From Synechococcus sp. J7-Johnson (GTDB lineage Bacteria; Cyanobacteriota; Cyanobacteriia; PCC-6307; Cyanobiaceae): a DNA stretch of 64,000 bases. How positions within the stretch are numbered: the first letter of the stretch is position 1; each line of letters begins with the position of its first letter. This document shows positions 54,400 through 62,558 of this stretch, in pieces. The stretch spans positions 29,470 through 93,469 of the forward strand of contig NZ_JAGQBU010000011.1 of assembly GCF_024345795.1 (NCBI RefSeq), read 5' to 3'. The notes beneath the pieces were generated by a model. That model searched no databases and was not told where the DNA came from. It saw only the letters and a program-made list of their open reading frames with translations. Both the position numbers and the translations under genes were made by a program.

Positions 54400-54930
54400 T
54401 TGAGCTCAGAAAAACCAGCCGCCGCCGAGGCGGCGGATCAGATCCGATTCATCCGTCACCGCCCGGGGGCCCCGGGCCTGCGATTGGGCCTGGGCCCTGC
54501 GGGCCGCCCACAGGGGGGCATGCGGCAACTGAAACGCCTGCTCGATCAGGATGGTTTCTGGGCCCGGGGACGCAGTGTTCACCAGCTGCGACGGATGTTG
54601 GCAGGCAGTGAAGCTGCTGTGACAGCCTGGACATCGTCTGCCATGGGCGGCAGCAAACATGATCAGCTGGTGGGCTTCGGGCGAGCCACCAGTGACGGGA
54701 TATTTCGGGCGGTACTATGGGACGTGGTGGTATCAGGCAGCCATAGAAGGAAGGGGATCGGCCGGCTCATGGTGCGAGCTTTACTGGAGTCTCCTGCTCT
54801 GGTCAAGACCGAGCGTGTGTACCTGATGACAACCAGAGGACAAACCTTCTACCGCCAGCTTGGGTTTACCGATGTGGGGACTCAAAACCTGCTGGTGATC
54901 AACCAGGGATCAACGAAATTAAGCGGATGA
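54400..54930 (+). CDS. GNAT family N-acetyltransferase
   Basis: 176 residues from TTG 54400; the frame is open back to 54052 but there it lies inside secA on the other strand. The acetyl-CoA motif A reads WDVVVSGSHRRKGIGRLMVRALL (V-x-x-x-x-R-x-x-G-I/G) and motif B YLMTTRGQTFYRQLGF. The stop codon lies inside the 3' end of the convergent tRNA-Gly gene. The substrate is unknown. Confidence 0.85.
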   Translation: MSSEKPAAAEAADQIRFIRHRPGAPGLRLGLGPAGRPQGGMRQLKRLLDQDGFWARGRSVHQLRRMLAGSEAAVTAWTSSAMGGSKHDQLVGFGRATSDGIFRAVLWDVVVSGSHRRKGIGRLMVRALLESPALVKTERVYLMTTRGQTFYRQLGFTDVGTQNLLVINQGSTKLSG

Positions 54931-54993
54931 AGAGATTCGAACTCTCGACCCTCTCCTTGGCAAGGAGATGCTCTACCACTGAGCTACATCCGC
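54922..54993 (-). tRNA. tRNA-Gly (anticodon GCC)
   Basis: On the minus strand the 72-base sequence folds as a full cloverleaf: acceptor GCGGATG/CATCCGC, D-arm GCTC-AGTGGTA-GAGC, anticodon arm TCTCC-TTGCCAA-GGAGA with anticodon GCC, T-arm GAGAGTTCGAATCTC, discriminator T. CCA is not encoded. The last nine bases overlap the GNAT stop region. It marks the edge of the low-GC secretion island. Confidence 0.95.
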
Positions 54994-55016
54994 AAATCGT
55001 GGCTTCCCACCCCCAG

Positions 55017-55046
55017 ATCATGCACCATGGAGGCCCCCGGGGTCAA
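55017..55046 (-). promoter_or_regulatory. Promoter of tRNA-Gly
   Basis: On the minus strand TTGACC (plus 55041-55046), an 18-base spacer and CATGAT (plus 55017-55022). Transcription would start about 16 bases before the tRNA. Confidence 0.5.
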
Positions 55047-55087
55047 ATCCCAGGTGTACAGGATGGCAAGGGGGTAAACTCAGAAGG

Positions 55088-55825
55088 ATGACCGTTCCCG
55101 TGGAAAAGCTGCCTCCTGAACTGCTGAAACTCCTCAGCCGCCACAGCCTGCTACGGAAGCTAGTCCAAGCCGAGGTCGTCCAAGCCGCTGTCGGCATTGA
55201 GGCTCTTAGCGACGCGGAAGCAGAAGAGGCCGCCCAGGCGTTTCGTCAGCGTTTCAACAATCAGAAAGGGGACGCCATCGCTACGTTCGCTCAGCATCAA
55301 GGGCTCACAAAGGAGGCCTTGGAGTGGCAGATCCAACTCCCCAGCAAGATCAAGCGACACTGCCGAGAACACTTCATGAGCAAAGCAGAGTCGCACTTTC
55401 TGAGCCGGAAGAACCAACTCGATCAAGCTGTCTATAGCCTTATCAGGGTTCGAGATCCATATCTGGCACGCGAGCTCTATCTTCGCCTTGACGCAGGAGA
55501 GGCAGATTTTGCGGAACTTGCTTCCACCCACTCCGAGGGTGCAGAGAAAAGCACCCGGGGAATTGTTGGGCCATCCCCTCTTGCAAGAGCCCATCCATTG
55601 CTCGCGGAACGATTGAGAACCAGTACCCCAGGCGATGTCCAAGAGCCAATCACCATAGAAGGCTGGTGGCTCATTTTAAGACTAGAAAGTCTTCAGCCAG
55701 CGACCTTTGACGAAAACTCCGCAGGAAGAATGGCAGGAGAGCTGTTTGAATTGTGGGTACAAGAAGAAACTAGCCGCAGGCTTGCCCAACTTCCCATCTT
55801 CCAAGGCAACTCTCTCACGGAATGA
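55088..55825 (+). CDS. Parvulin-like (PpiC/SurA-type) protein of the secretion cassette
   Basis: 245 residues without signal peptide. A helical N-terminal half resembles SurA/trigger-type chaperone modules. Residues about 125-210 have a PpiC parvulin pattern (LYLRLDAGEADFAELASTHSEG, GIVGPSPLARAHP, GDVQEPITIEGWWLILRLE). It overlaps the ABC exporter gene by ATGA (55822-55825). Parvulin genes sit beside type I exporters and peptide-maturation systems in other cyanobacteria; a role in keeping the RTX substrate unfolded in the cytoplasm is inferred. Confidence 0.82.
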   Translation: MTVPVEKLPPELLKLLSRHSLLRKLVQAEVVQAAVGIEALSDAEAEEAAQAFRQRFNNQKGDAIATFAQHQGLTKEALEWQIQLPSKIKRHCREHFMSKAESHFLSRKNQLDQAVYSLIRVRDPYLARELYLRLDAGEADFAELASTHSEGAEKSTRGIVGPSPLARAHPLLAERLRTSTPGDVQEPITIEGWWLILRLESLQPATFDENSAGRMAGELFELWVQEETSRRLAQLPIFQGNSLTE

Positions 55826-58767
55826 CAAAGACAGTCGCCGCTTCTCTCTTTCTGCATCCCGCCTTTAGTTCTCTTAGCTCCGACTCGAAAGAACGCGTTG
55901 AGTCAAGAGCTACGTTGCTTCGATATCGGGTTGGTCAAAGCCTCACAGATGCCTCAATCCTCCCTGCCAGAGTGTTAGTGCTGGTGCAGGGGCACGCTCG
56001 TCTCCTCGGCAAGGAAAAGGGTAGAACCATCACCTTAGCAAGGCTAGAACCCGGAACCATCGTGGGCTTGGTATCACTCTTGCGTGGGGAACCATGTGAA
56101 ACTGTCAGTGCTGCCGAAGAACTTCTTGCGACCTCTCTAGACGATCGTCTAATTGTTGAGCTATATCGCACAGAGCCAGGATTCAGGAGTTGGTGCCAAA
56201 CAAACGTATGGCCTGCGGAAGTTGCCTCAATCTTGGAGGAACAACATCGTCATGAGGCCTCGAGCGATCGTTCACTGCTGAAAGTGCTGACAAAGGCAGT
56301 CGCGGAAGCAAGGATAGTGGCCCCTAATCCTGCTGCCCTGCTGCATGAACATCAGGAAGGTCGTGTGGTGTTCCTCGATAGCGTTGCCATAGGGCATGTC
56401 CCTGGCCTTCGCCTGGACGGGACCCATGAGCTTCCGAAGCCATTATCCCCCTTTGGAGTACGACTGCTGAGCCTCTCCAACACCATCCTCATGGTGAACG
56501 AAGGACTCGATCGGGCCTCCACACAGGGATTCCGGGAATCGCCTTTGCACTTCAACACACAACCTCTGGATGCACCGGAATCTCCAGAAATCAGCCATCT
56601 CAGTTTTCAACTACGTGGCACTAAACCCGTTCGACTTGTGCGCGGGGAGAGCCCAAGCGAGCAGACGCTTGCATGTTTTCAGATGCTCGCTGAAGAAATG
56701 AAGCTTCCCTTCCGGAGGGATTCCATCGAAAAGGTACTCCAAGATACGTTGAGCCGAGGACAGGCTCCGACACTCCAACTTTGTGGACAGTTGGCTGCTT
56801 CCTTAGGTCTTCATGTGATGTCCGTCAAGGTACCAGCAGAGTTGGGCACCCGGATTCAAACTCCTGCCATTCTCTCATGGAAAGGAGGCTTTGCTCTCGT
56901 CGCAGAAAGCCATAGCGAAGGCATCACCTTGGCCTCTCCAGCAGATGGCATGGTGGAGCTAACTCCTGCCGAGATCAACAAATCTTTTCCTGCTGGACTA
57001 GAGCTGCTTATTGTTGAACGGACTACCCGAACTGCTGAGCACAAATTTGGGCCTGGATGGTTCTGGCCCGCATTAGAGAAGTATCGCAGCGTCCTTTTCC
57101 AAGTTCTGATTGCCAGTTTCGTTGTCCAGCTCTTTACACTTGCCAACCCATTACTCATCCAGGTAATCATAGACAAGGTGATCAGCCAGCGCAGCCTTGA
57201 CACACTACAGGTCATTGGTATCGCCCTAGTAGTAGTCACATTGTTAGAGGGTGTTCTCGGCAGCCTGAGAACATTCCTGTTCGCTGAAACTACTAATCGC
57301 ATAGATCATCGCCTCGGCTCCGAGGTGATCGATCACCTCCTTCGTCTACCTCTTGGCTATTTTGATCGTCGTCCTGTTGGTGAACTGAGTTCGCGTGTTG
57401 CCGAACTGGAGAAAATTCGCAACTTCCTTACTGGACAAGCTTTAACCACAGTGATTGATGCCGCATTCTCGATAATTTATATCTTGGTGATGTCTCTCTA
57501 TAGCTGGCTGCTTACCATAATTGCCTTAGCTGTACTGCCGATTCAAGTTGGGGTAACAATACTTGGAGCTCCTCTCTTTAGACGACAATTCCGTCAAGCA
57601 GCAGAAGAGAACGCCCGCACTCAGAGCCACCTGGTCGAAGTTCTCAGTGGAATTCAAACCGTAAAGGCACAAAATGTCGAAATGGTGAGTCGTTGGAAGT
57701 GGCAAGATTTGTACGGTACTTACATAGCGAGAACATTTGAGAAAACAATTACCGGAACAGCCATTAATCAGTTCAGCCAGATTCTCCAAAAATTATCCCA
57801 ACTAATGGTCTTATGGGTCGGTGCAATGATGGTCTTAGATGGCCAGCTTACCCTGGGACAGTTGATTGCATTCCGCATCATCAGTGGATTCGTAACTCAG
57901 CCACTCCTACGACTTTCCAGCATTTGGCAGAACATTCAGGAGTTGAGGGTATCCTTTGAGAGGCTTGCAGACGTTATTGATACACCTCAAGAATCAACAG
58001 AAGCCGATCAAGCAAAAATCCCACTACCCTCAATTTCTGGTGAAGTTATATTTGATGGAATAAACTTCTCTTTTCAAGCAAATCAAAAGTCCGTTTTAAA
58101 TAATATTAATCTTAAAATTACGGCAGGTACTTTTGTAGGGATAGTAGGCCAAAGCGGTAGCGGCAAAAGCACTCTTATGAAGCTTCTACCTCGACTCTAT
58201 AAGCCGGATACTGGCAGGATTCTTATTGATGGCTATGACGTCGACAAGGTGGAGCTGTATTCAGTAAGGCGTCAAGTAGGAATTGTTCCACAGGACCCAT
58301 TGCTTTTCTCTGGAACAGTTAATGATAATATTGCGTTGACCAGGCCTGATGCAGACAGTGACGATATCGTCAGAGCTGCACGATTGGCTTGTGCGCATGA
58401 ATTTATCATGGAACTATCCAGTGGCTACAGCACTCCAGTCGGAGAGCGTGGTGGCTCACTGAGCGGCGGCCAGAGACAGCGAATAGCGATAGCCAGAACA
58501 CTTTTGAGCAATCCCAAGCTACTTGTTCTGGATGAAGCCACAAGCGCTCTTGACTATGACACTGAACGCAGAGTTTGCGAAAATCTCTCCAATGAACTCA
58601 AAGAATGTACAGTGTTCTTCATTACTCATCGGCTCTCAACAATCCGATCAGCTGACCTTATCATAATGATGCATCAAGGATCTATAGCTGAAACTGGAAC
58701 ACATGCCGAGCTAATGGACATGCGGGGCAGATACTTCGCGCTCTATCGTCAACAGGAGGCAAGTTGA
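55822..58767 (+). CDS. Type I secretion ABC exporter with cyclic-nucleotide-like and C39-like domains
   Basis: 981 residues. Residues about 8-135 look like a cyclic-nucleotide-binding (CNB) domain (LVLVQGHARLLGKEKGRTI, LEPGTIVGLVSLLRGE). About 280-400 is a C39-peptidase-like fold without the catalytic Cys (LACFQMLAEEM lacks the QxECG form) and with GGFALV where a catalytic His would be, so it is non-proteolytic, as in HlyB. The membrane domain spans about 420-700. The ATPase has GQSGSGKST (near 776), SLSGGQRQRIAIARTLL and LLVLDEATSALD. Lower GC than the left part of the window. Confidence 0.9.
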   Translation: MTKTVAASLFLHPAFSSLSSDSKERVESRATLLRYRVGQSLTDASILPARVLVLVQGHARLLGKEKGRTITLARLEPGTIVGLVSLLRGEPCETVSAAEELLATSLDDRLIVELYRTEPGFRSWCQTNVWPAEVASILEEQHRHEASSDRSLLKVLTKAVAEARIVAPNPAALLHEHQEGRVVFLDSVAIGHVPGLRLDGTHELPKPLSPFGVRLLSLSNTILMVNEGLDRASTQGFRESPLHFNTQPLDAPESPEISHLSFQLRGTKPVRLVRGESPSEQTLACFQMLAEEMKLPFRRDSIEKVLQDTLSRGQAPTLQLCGQLAASLGLHVMSVKVPAELGTRIQTPAILSWKGGFALVAESHSEGITLASPADGMVELTPAEINKSFPAGLELLIVERTTRTAEHKFGPGWFWPALEKYRSVLFQVLIASFVVQLFTLANPLLIQVIIDKVISQRSLDTLQVIGIALVVVTLLEGVLGSLRTFLFAETTNRIDHRLGSEVIDHLLRLPLGYFDRRPVGELSSRVAELEKIRNFLTGQALTTVIDAAFSIIYILVMSLYSWLLTIIALAVLPIQVGVTILGAPLFRRQFRQAAEENARTQSHLVEVLSGIQTVKAQNVEMVSRWKWQDLYGTYIARTFEKTITGTAINQFSQILQKLSQLMVLWVGAMMVLDGQLTLGQLIAFRIISGFVTQPLLRLSSIWQNIQELRVSFERLADVIDTPQESTEADQAKIPLPSISGEVIFDGINFSFQANQKSVLNNINLKITAGTFVGIVGQSGSGKSTLMKLLPRLYKPDTGRILIDGYDVDKVELYSVRRQVGIVPQDPLLFSGTVNDNIALTRPDADSDDIVRAARLACAHEFIMELSSGYSTPVGERGGSLSGGQRQRIAIARTLLSNPKLLVLDEATSALDYDTERRVCENLSNELKECTVFFITHRLSTIRSADLIIMMHQGSIAETGTHAELMDMRGRYFALYRQQEAS

Positions 58768-59954
58768 TGGCTGCTCCACCTCCCAAGCTACAGCATTTAG
58801 ACCTTGGCTTATTAAAAAAGCAAAACAAGACAAGCTATTTTGATGAGTTAAGCCTTAAGCAGTCCAGGACATGGATGCGGGCTACAACCTGGTGTTTAGT
58901 TGGTGCTACCGCCTTCTCCTTGGCCTGGCTTGCATTGGCACAAACCGATGAAGTTGTTATAGCCCGCGGCAAACTCGAACCCATAGGTTCTGTAAAAGAC
59001 ATTCAGATGCCATTAGGAGGCGTAGCTGCAGAGATATTGGTCAAGGACGGTGATCAAGTCAAAGCAGGTCAGCCCTTGATGCGAATGGACACTGAGGCCA
59101 GTCGTCAAAAACAGCAGGCCTTGGTTCAAACAATCAGGCTTACTGAAAACCAGCTTGCGCTTAAGAACGTTGAGATTCAGCGCTTTCTGGAAATGAATAG
59201 CCAACAAGTCACGCAACTAGCCGAGTCATTGAGTCTTCAAGAAGTTATCCTAAATCGCCTTGGTATTCTTGCTAAACAAGGAGCCTCTTCTGAGCTTCAG
59301 TATCTGCAACAATCAAATAAAACCAAAGAAGCTCGCGGCCAACTCATGCAAGCAAAAATTGATCGCTTTAGGCAGCTTGCAATCATGGAGCAAAGCCTGA
59401 AGCAGTTACGAGCCGAACTCTCGAGTTTGCAGGGTCAGCTGTCAGAGATCGATGTAACCATACGTTATCAAACTCTGCGCTCCCCAGTTGATGGAATCAT
59501 CTTCGACCTTAAACCCAAATCACCAGGTTATTCGGCTCAGACAACTGAGTCAGTGATGAAGGTGGTTCCATTTAATAAGTTGCAAGCTGCAGTTCAGATT
59601 CCAAGTTCTAAAATTGGCCTCGTACAAGTAGGCGTTCCGGCCGAAGTCAGCATCGACTCTTTTCCTGCCTCTGATTTTGGCACTCTAGAGGGAACGGTAA
59701 AATGGATTGGATCTGATGCGTTGGCGCCTGAACGTAACCGCCAAGCCGAGAATACGGGGTTTTCTGGAGAAGAATATCGCTACCCGGCGACAGTTCAGCT
59801 CGCCAGTCAAAAGCTCAAACTGAAAAGTGGCCAACAACTTCCACTACAGGTGGGAATGTCACTGAATGCCAACATCAAGCTGCGCAAAGTTTCATATTTG
59901 CAGTTGCTGCTCGGCTCCTTCCGCGACAAGGCGGAGTCTCTTAAAAGGATCTGA
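58767..59954 (+). CDS. HlyD family membrane-fusion adaptor
   Basis: 395 residues from ATG 58767, seven bases after a full AGGAGG; TTG 58764 is one codon earlier. One transmembrane helix (about 41-60), a lipoyl-like segment (MPLGGVAAEILVKDGDQVKAGQP in short pieces), a long coiled coil (about 105-225), and a C-terminal lipoyl/beta-barrel region (SPVDGIIFDL) are visible. It bridges the ABC exporter and the outer-membrane TolC-type pore. Coupled to the ABC gene (one base shared with its stop). Confidence 0.92.
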   Translation: MAAPPPKLQHLDLGLLKKQNKTSYFDELSLKQSRTWMRATTWCLVGATAFSLAWLALAQTDEVVIARGKLEPIGSVKDIQMPLGGVAAEILVKDGDQVKAGQPLMRMDTEASRQKQQALVQTIRLTENQLALKNVEIQRFLEMNSQQVTQLAESLSLQEVILNRLGILAKQGASSELQYLQQSNKTKEARGQLMQAKIDRFRQLAIMEQSLKQLRAELSSLQGQLSEIDVTIRYQTLRSPVDGIIFDLKPKSPGYSAQTTESVMKVVPFNKLQAAVQIPSSKIGLVQVGVPAEVSIDSFPASDFGTLEGTVKWIGSDALAPERNRQAENTGFSGEEYRYPATVQLASQKLKLKSGQQLPLQVGMSLNANIKLRKVSYLQLLLGSFRDKAESLKRI

Positions 59955-59961
59955 GGAATTC

Positions 59962-59991
59962 CTCTGTTGGGACTCACTGGACCCAACAGAG
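59962..59991 (+). terminator. Perfect 10-bp hairpin after the secretion operon
   Basis: CTCTGTTGGG, ten-base loop, CCCAACAGAG, beginning seven bases after the hlyD-like stop. No long U-run follows, so it may be a partial terminator or mRNA-protecting stem between the exporter operon and the substrate gene. Confidence 0.55.
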
Positions 59992-60064
59992 TGCTATGTT
60001 AGGATTTAAGAATACTGTTGCGCCAATCCGATTTTGGCTTAGGACAGCAGGAGGAGGCCTCACA

Positions 60065-60163
60065 GGCAATGAAACGACTTCCTGACTGCACGAACCCCTC
60101 GTCATTCCCCACCTTGGGGGTTGTGACAGGTTCATTGCCGTCCTACTTCAAAGCTGTTAAAAT
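60065..60163 (+). promoter_or_regulatory. Nested inverted repeats and promoter before the RTX-type gene
   Basis: Outer arms GGCAATGAA (60065-60073) and TTCATTGCC (60131-60139) enclose inner arms AACCCC (60093-60098) and GGGGTT (60117-60122). The right outer arm overlaps a candidate -35 TTGCCG (60135-60140), which is followed by a 17-base spacer and -10 TAAAAT (60158-60163). The gene would thus have its own promoter, with a symmetric site over its -35 that could serve as an operator or, if transcribed from upstream, as a folded RNA. The rest of the 275-base gap holds nothing else I recognise. Confidence 0.5.
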
Positions 60164-60229
60164 TGAAAAGCTGGGCCGGAACACGTAGAATAAGTGGGCG
60201 TTCAGCAACCACCCTCCTCCTAACCAAAC

Positions 60230-61531
60230 GTGGCCTTTACAACCCAACCTGGCGTCGACGGCGCCCCCACCACCTTCGAAGGAACCGAAGGTGCTGATTC
60301 GATCGCCATTCTTGGCGACAACGTTAACAACATCGTTTTTGACAGCTTCATTGCACGCGGCCTGGGCGGCAACGACACGATCAACTACTCAGGCACTCGC
60401 AGTGACAGCACCATCCAAGGTGGTCAAGGCGACGACCTGATCACCCAGAATATTGTTGGTGACGGTTTTCTTGCCAGCAGCTTTGTGGCTGGCAACCAAG
60501 GTAACGACACCATCGGCAATGCCACCCTTGGTATCGTGGCGACCCTCTCCACCCTCCAAGGCGGGCAGGGTGAAGACAGAATTTTTGCCGCAACCATTCA
60601 ATCAACCCTGGTTGCTGGTAACCTAGGCGACGATTTTCTCTCAGTTGATGACACATTTGGCTTTATTGCTGTAGACAGCTCCTCAGTCTGGGGCGGTCAA
60701 GGTGATGACACCATTGACATCACCACTTCATTCGTTAACTCTAGCGTTACTAACACTAGTATTGCTGGCAATCTTGGCAACGACATCATCAACTTGGATG
60801 TTATTGGCTCTTTTGCCGGGTCAGTTGCCGACGGTGGTGACGGCGATGATCTCATTGATGCAGTCCCCAGTGTCAGCGATCTTTCTCTGATTGGTGGCAC
60901 CGGAGATGACACCATCTACGGTGGAGGTGGTGATGACGCCATCAGTGGCCAAGATGATGATGACTGGCTTGCTGGAGACTTTGGCTCAGACACAGTTGAA
61001 GGTGGCAAAGGTAACGACTTAGTCACCGGTAGCTTCTACGATGGAGTTGACTACTTTGGCGACTTCGAAGGGGACACCCTCAGTGGCGGAACAGGCAGCA
61101 ATCGCTTCTTAGTTGCTCCAGGGTCCTCCTCTTTTGCGACATATATTGATGCTGGTATCGGTGGCATCGTTGATCAAGGAGACGCTTTTGTCGCTGCCTT
61201 CGGCGGTACATTTGATGTGATCACCGACTGGAATTCAGGCAACGGCACAAACCTTCTTGATACTGGTATTGCTGGGCTTACAACCTTCGCCGGTTTCGGG
61301 CCTGGCATGAGCCTTGGCTTCGGATTCTTCCTTGGCTCAAACTATGCGGTCCGCGGTAACTACGCTGAAGATGGAGCTACTTTCGTAGTTGATCTCTTTG
61401 GAACCGATATTGCTGTCTGGAACTTCGATGGCGCCCTCTTCTCTACTAACGTCACCATTCTGGATAATGTCAACCCTGGCATTCTCACCACTAACGTCTT
61501 TTTGACCGAAAACCAATTCGTTTCGATCTGA
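60230..61531 (+). CDS. Secreted calcium-binding RTX-type repeat protein
   Basis: 433 residues from GTG 60230, acidic, no Sec signal peptide. Repeats of the hemolysin type, GGxGxDxI, occur from residue 47 to about 290. For residues 64-202 GGQG-type and GN(Q/L)G-type turns alternate every 19-25 residues (64, 88, 111, 130, 155, 180, 202); then closer classical repeats follow (222, 231, 258, 286). The last ~130 residues are repeat-free and hydrophobic/aromatic, fitting a C-terminal secretion signal region. It is placed right after its probable exporter. A surface-layer or adhesion role is inferred. Confidence 0.87.
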   Translation: MAFTTQPGVDGAPTTFEGTEGADSIAILGDNVNNIVFDSFIARGLGGNDTINYSGTRSDSTIQGGQGDDLITQNIVGDGFLASSFVAGNQGNDTIGNATLGIVATLSTLQGGQGEDRIFAATIQSTLVAGNLGDDFLSVDDTFGFIAVDSSSVWGGQGDDTIDITTSFVNSSVTNTSIAGNLGNDIINLDVIGSFAGSVADGGDGDDLIDAVPSVSDLSLIGGTGDDTIYGGGGDDAISGQDDDDWLAGDFGSDTVEGGKGNDLVTGSFYDGVDYFGDFEGDTLSGGTGSNRFLVAPGSSSFATYIDAGIGGIVDQGDAFVAAFGGTFDVITDWNSGNGTNLLDTGIAGLTTFAGFGPGMSLGFGFFLGSNYAVRGNYAEDGATFVVDLFGTDIAVWNFDGALFSTNVTILDNVNPGILTTNVFLTENQFVSI

Positions 61532-61540
61532 CGTTTATTG

Positions 61541-61556
61541 CCGGAAACATTTCCGG
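61541..61556. repeat. 16-base palindrome between the RTX gene and its terminator
   Basis: CCGGAAA-CA-TTTCCGG, ten bases after the stop. It could form a small hairpin ahead of the main terminator. Confidence 0.6.
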
Positions 61557-61566
61557 TTTATAGCCC

Positions 61567-61598
61567 AAACCCCTTCCCTATTCGGGAGGGGGTTTTTC
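61567..61598 (+). terminator. Strong rho-independent terminator of the RTX-type gene
   Basis: AAACCCCTTCCC, a short TATT loop, GGGAGGGGGTTTTT. Stem of about eleven pairs (one G-T) with a U-tract. It ends ten bases before the convergent gene's stop. Confidence 0.9.
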
Positions 61599-61607
61599 TT
61601 TGATTCT

Positions 61608-62525
61608 CTAGGCCGTCAATAGTGGTAATGTTCTCTGATAACCAAGAAAGGATGGGAAAGCATGCTCCACACTGAGAAACTCGCGATGTATCCATCCAGG
61701 CTTCCAAACTGGAAAAAGCGAGAGCGCCGTGTAAGTAGCTACACTCTCCAAAGGTCCAACAAAACCCGCGACCGGCTGGATGCGGTCACGCATAAGCTCC
61801 AATTGAGGGGCGCTTATTGCGAATAGTCCGCTATGGGGATTGGTCGGTAGATCAAAACTCACCTCCTGCCCATTCCAGAAGCAGCCGCTGGCCACATGTT
61901 GCCTAGGCTGATAATATTGACCGATGAACTCTGGATGGAGAGGACCATCCACAAAGAAGCGAGCATGTTTTGGATCTCTGCTGCACTCGTATCGATGGGG
62001 CATGAGCACCACCTGATGATTGGTCCGCTGGCTGAACCAGATCAGCTTGTCGACAAACATCCGATCATGCAGAACCAGATCGTCCTCCATGTAAAGAGAG
62101 AGGTCAGCGGCTGGCTCGGCTGCGATCAAAAAATCACGGGCAGCGGCTGGAAGCAGACGTGGGTTCTCCAGCGCCAATCTGTGCACCTGAATCCTGCCTG
62201 CAAAGCATTCGAGCACGTCCGCCAAGACAGCATCACCGCTGATGAACACATGACAGTCGATCTGCACACCGCATAGCCGTGTCCGTAGCTTGCTAGAGGG
62301 CAAAATGGATCGGGCTTGAGCGCCGATATCAAGGGTTGTATCCTGCTCGCTGCGAGCCAGGGCAAGCACCCCACCCAGACATCGACCAAGAGCTATGGCT
62401 CGCGCCATCACCTTGCCGCTTGTGGAGCCGTATCGTTCTTGGCTGAGGTTGCCGCTGAAGTGGTGGGGAATCACCACCCGAACCCGGCATGGTCTGACCA
62501 TCAACCTCCCTGCCCCTGCCTGCAT
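61608..62525 (-). CDS. Putative glycosyltransferase
   Basis: 305 residues (a start at 62501, MVRPCRVRVVIPHHF, is likely; the first eight codons are weak). VRVVIPHHF and LYMEDDLVLHDRMF suggest a GT-A-like fold with EDD as metal/nucleotide-sugar site. HPEFIGQYYQPRQHVASGCFWNG and PLESVATYTALSLFPVWKPG are further conserved-looking segments. No exact family is recognised. It is divergent from a GT4 gene and convergent with the RTX gene; modification of a surface product is possible. Confidence 0.7.
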   Translation of the reverse strand: MQAGAGRLMVRPCRVRVVIPHHFSGNLSQERYGSTSGKVMARAIALGRCLGGVLALARSEQDTTLDIGAQARSILPSSKLRTRLCGVQIDCHVFISGDAVLADVLECFAGRIQVHRLALENPRLLPAAARDFLIAAEPAADLSLYMEDDLVLHDRMFVDKLIWFSQRTNHQVVLMPHRYECSRDPKHARFFVDGPLHPEFIGQYYQPRQHVASGCFWNGQEVSFDLPTNPHSGLFAISAPQLELMRDRIQPVAGFVGPLESVATYTALSLFPVWKPGWIHREFLSVEHAFPSFLGYQRTLPLLTA

Positions 62526-62558
62526 TCGTCAATCCTAAGGCTGCTGGAACCTACCGCT

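Noticed and set aside
54922..55087. Attachment site or integrase at the tRNA-Gly gene
   Set aside because: No integrase gene and no second copy of the tRNA 3' end was noticed in the window, so mobility of the island is only suspected.
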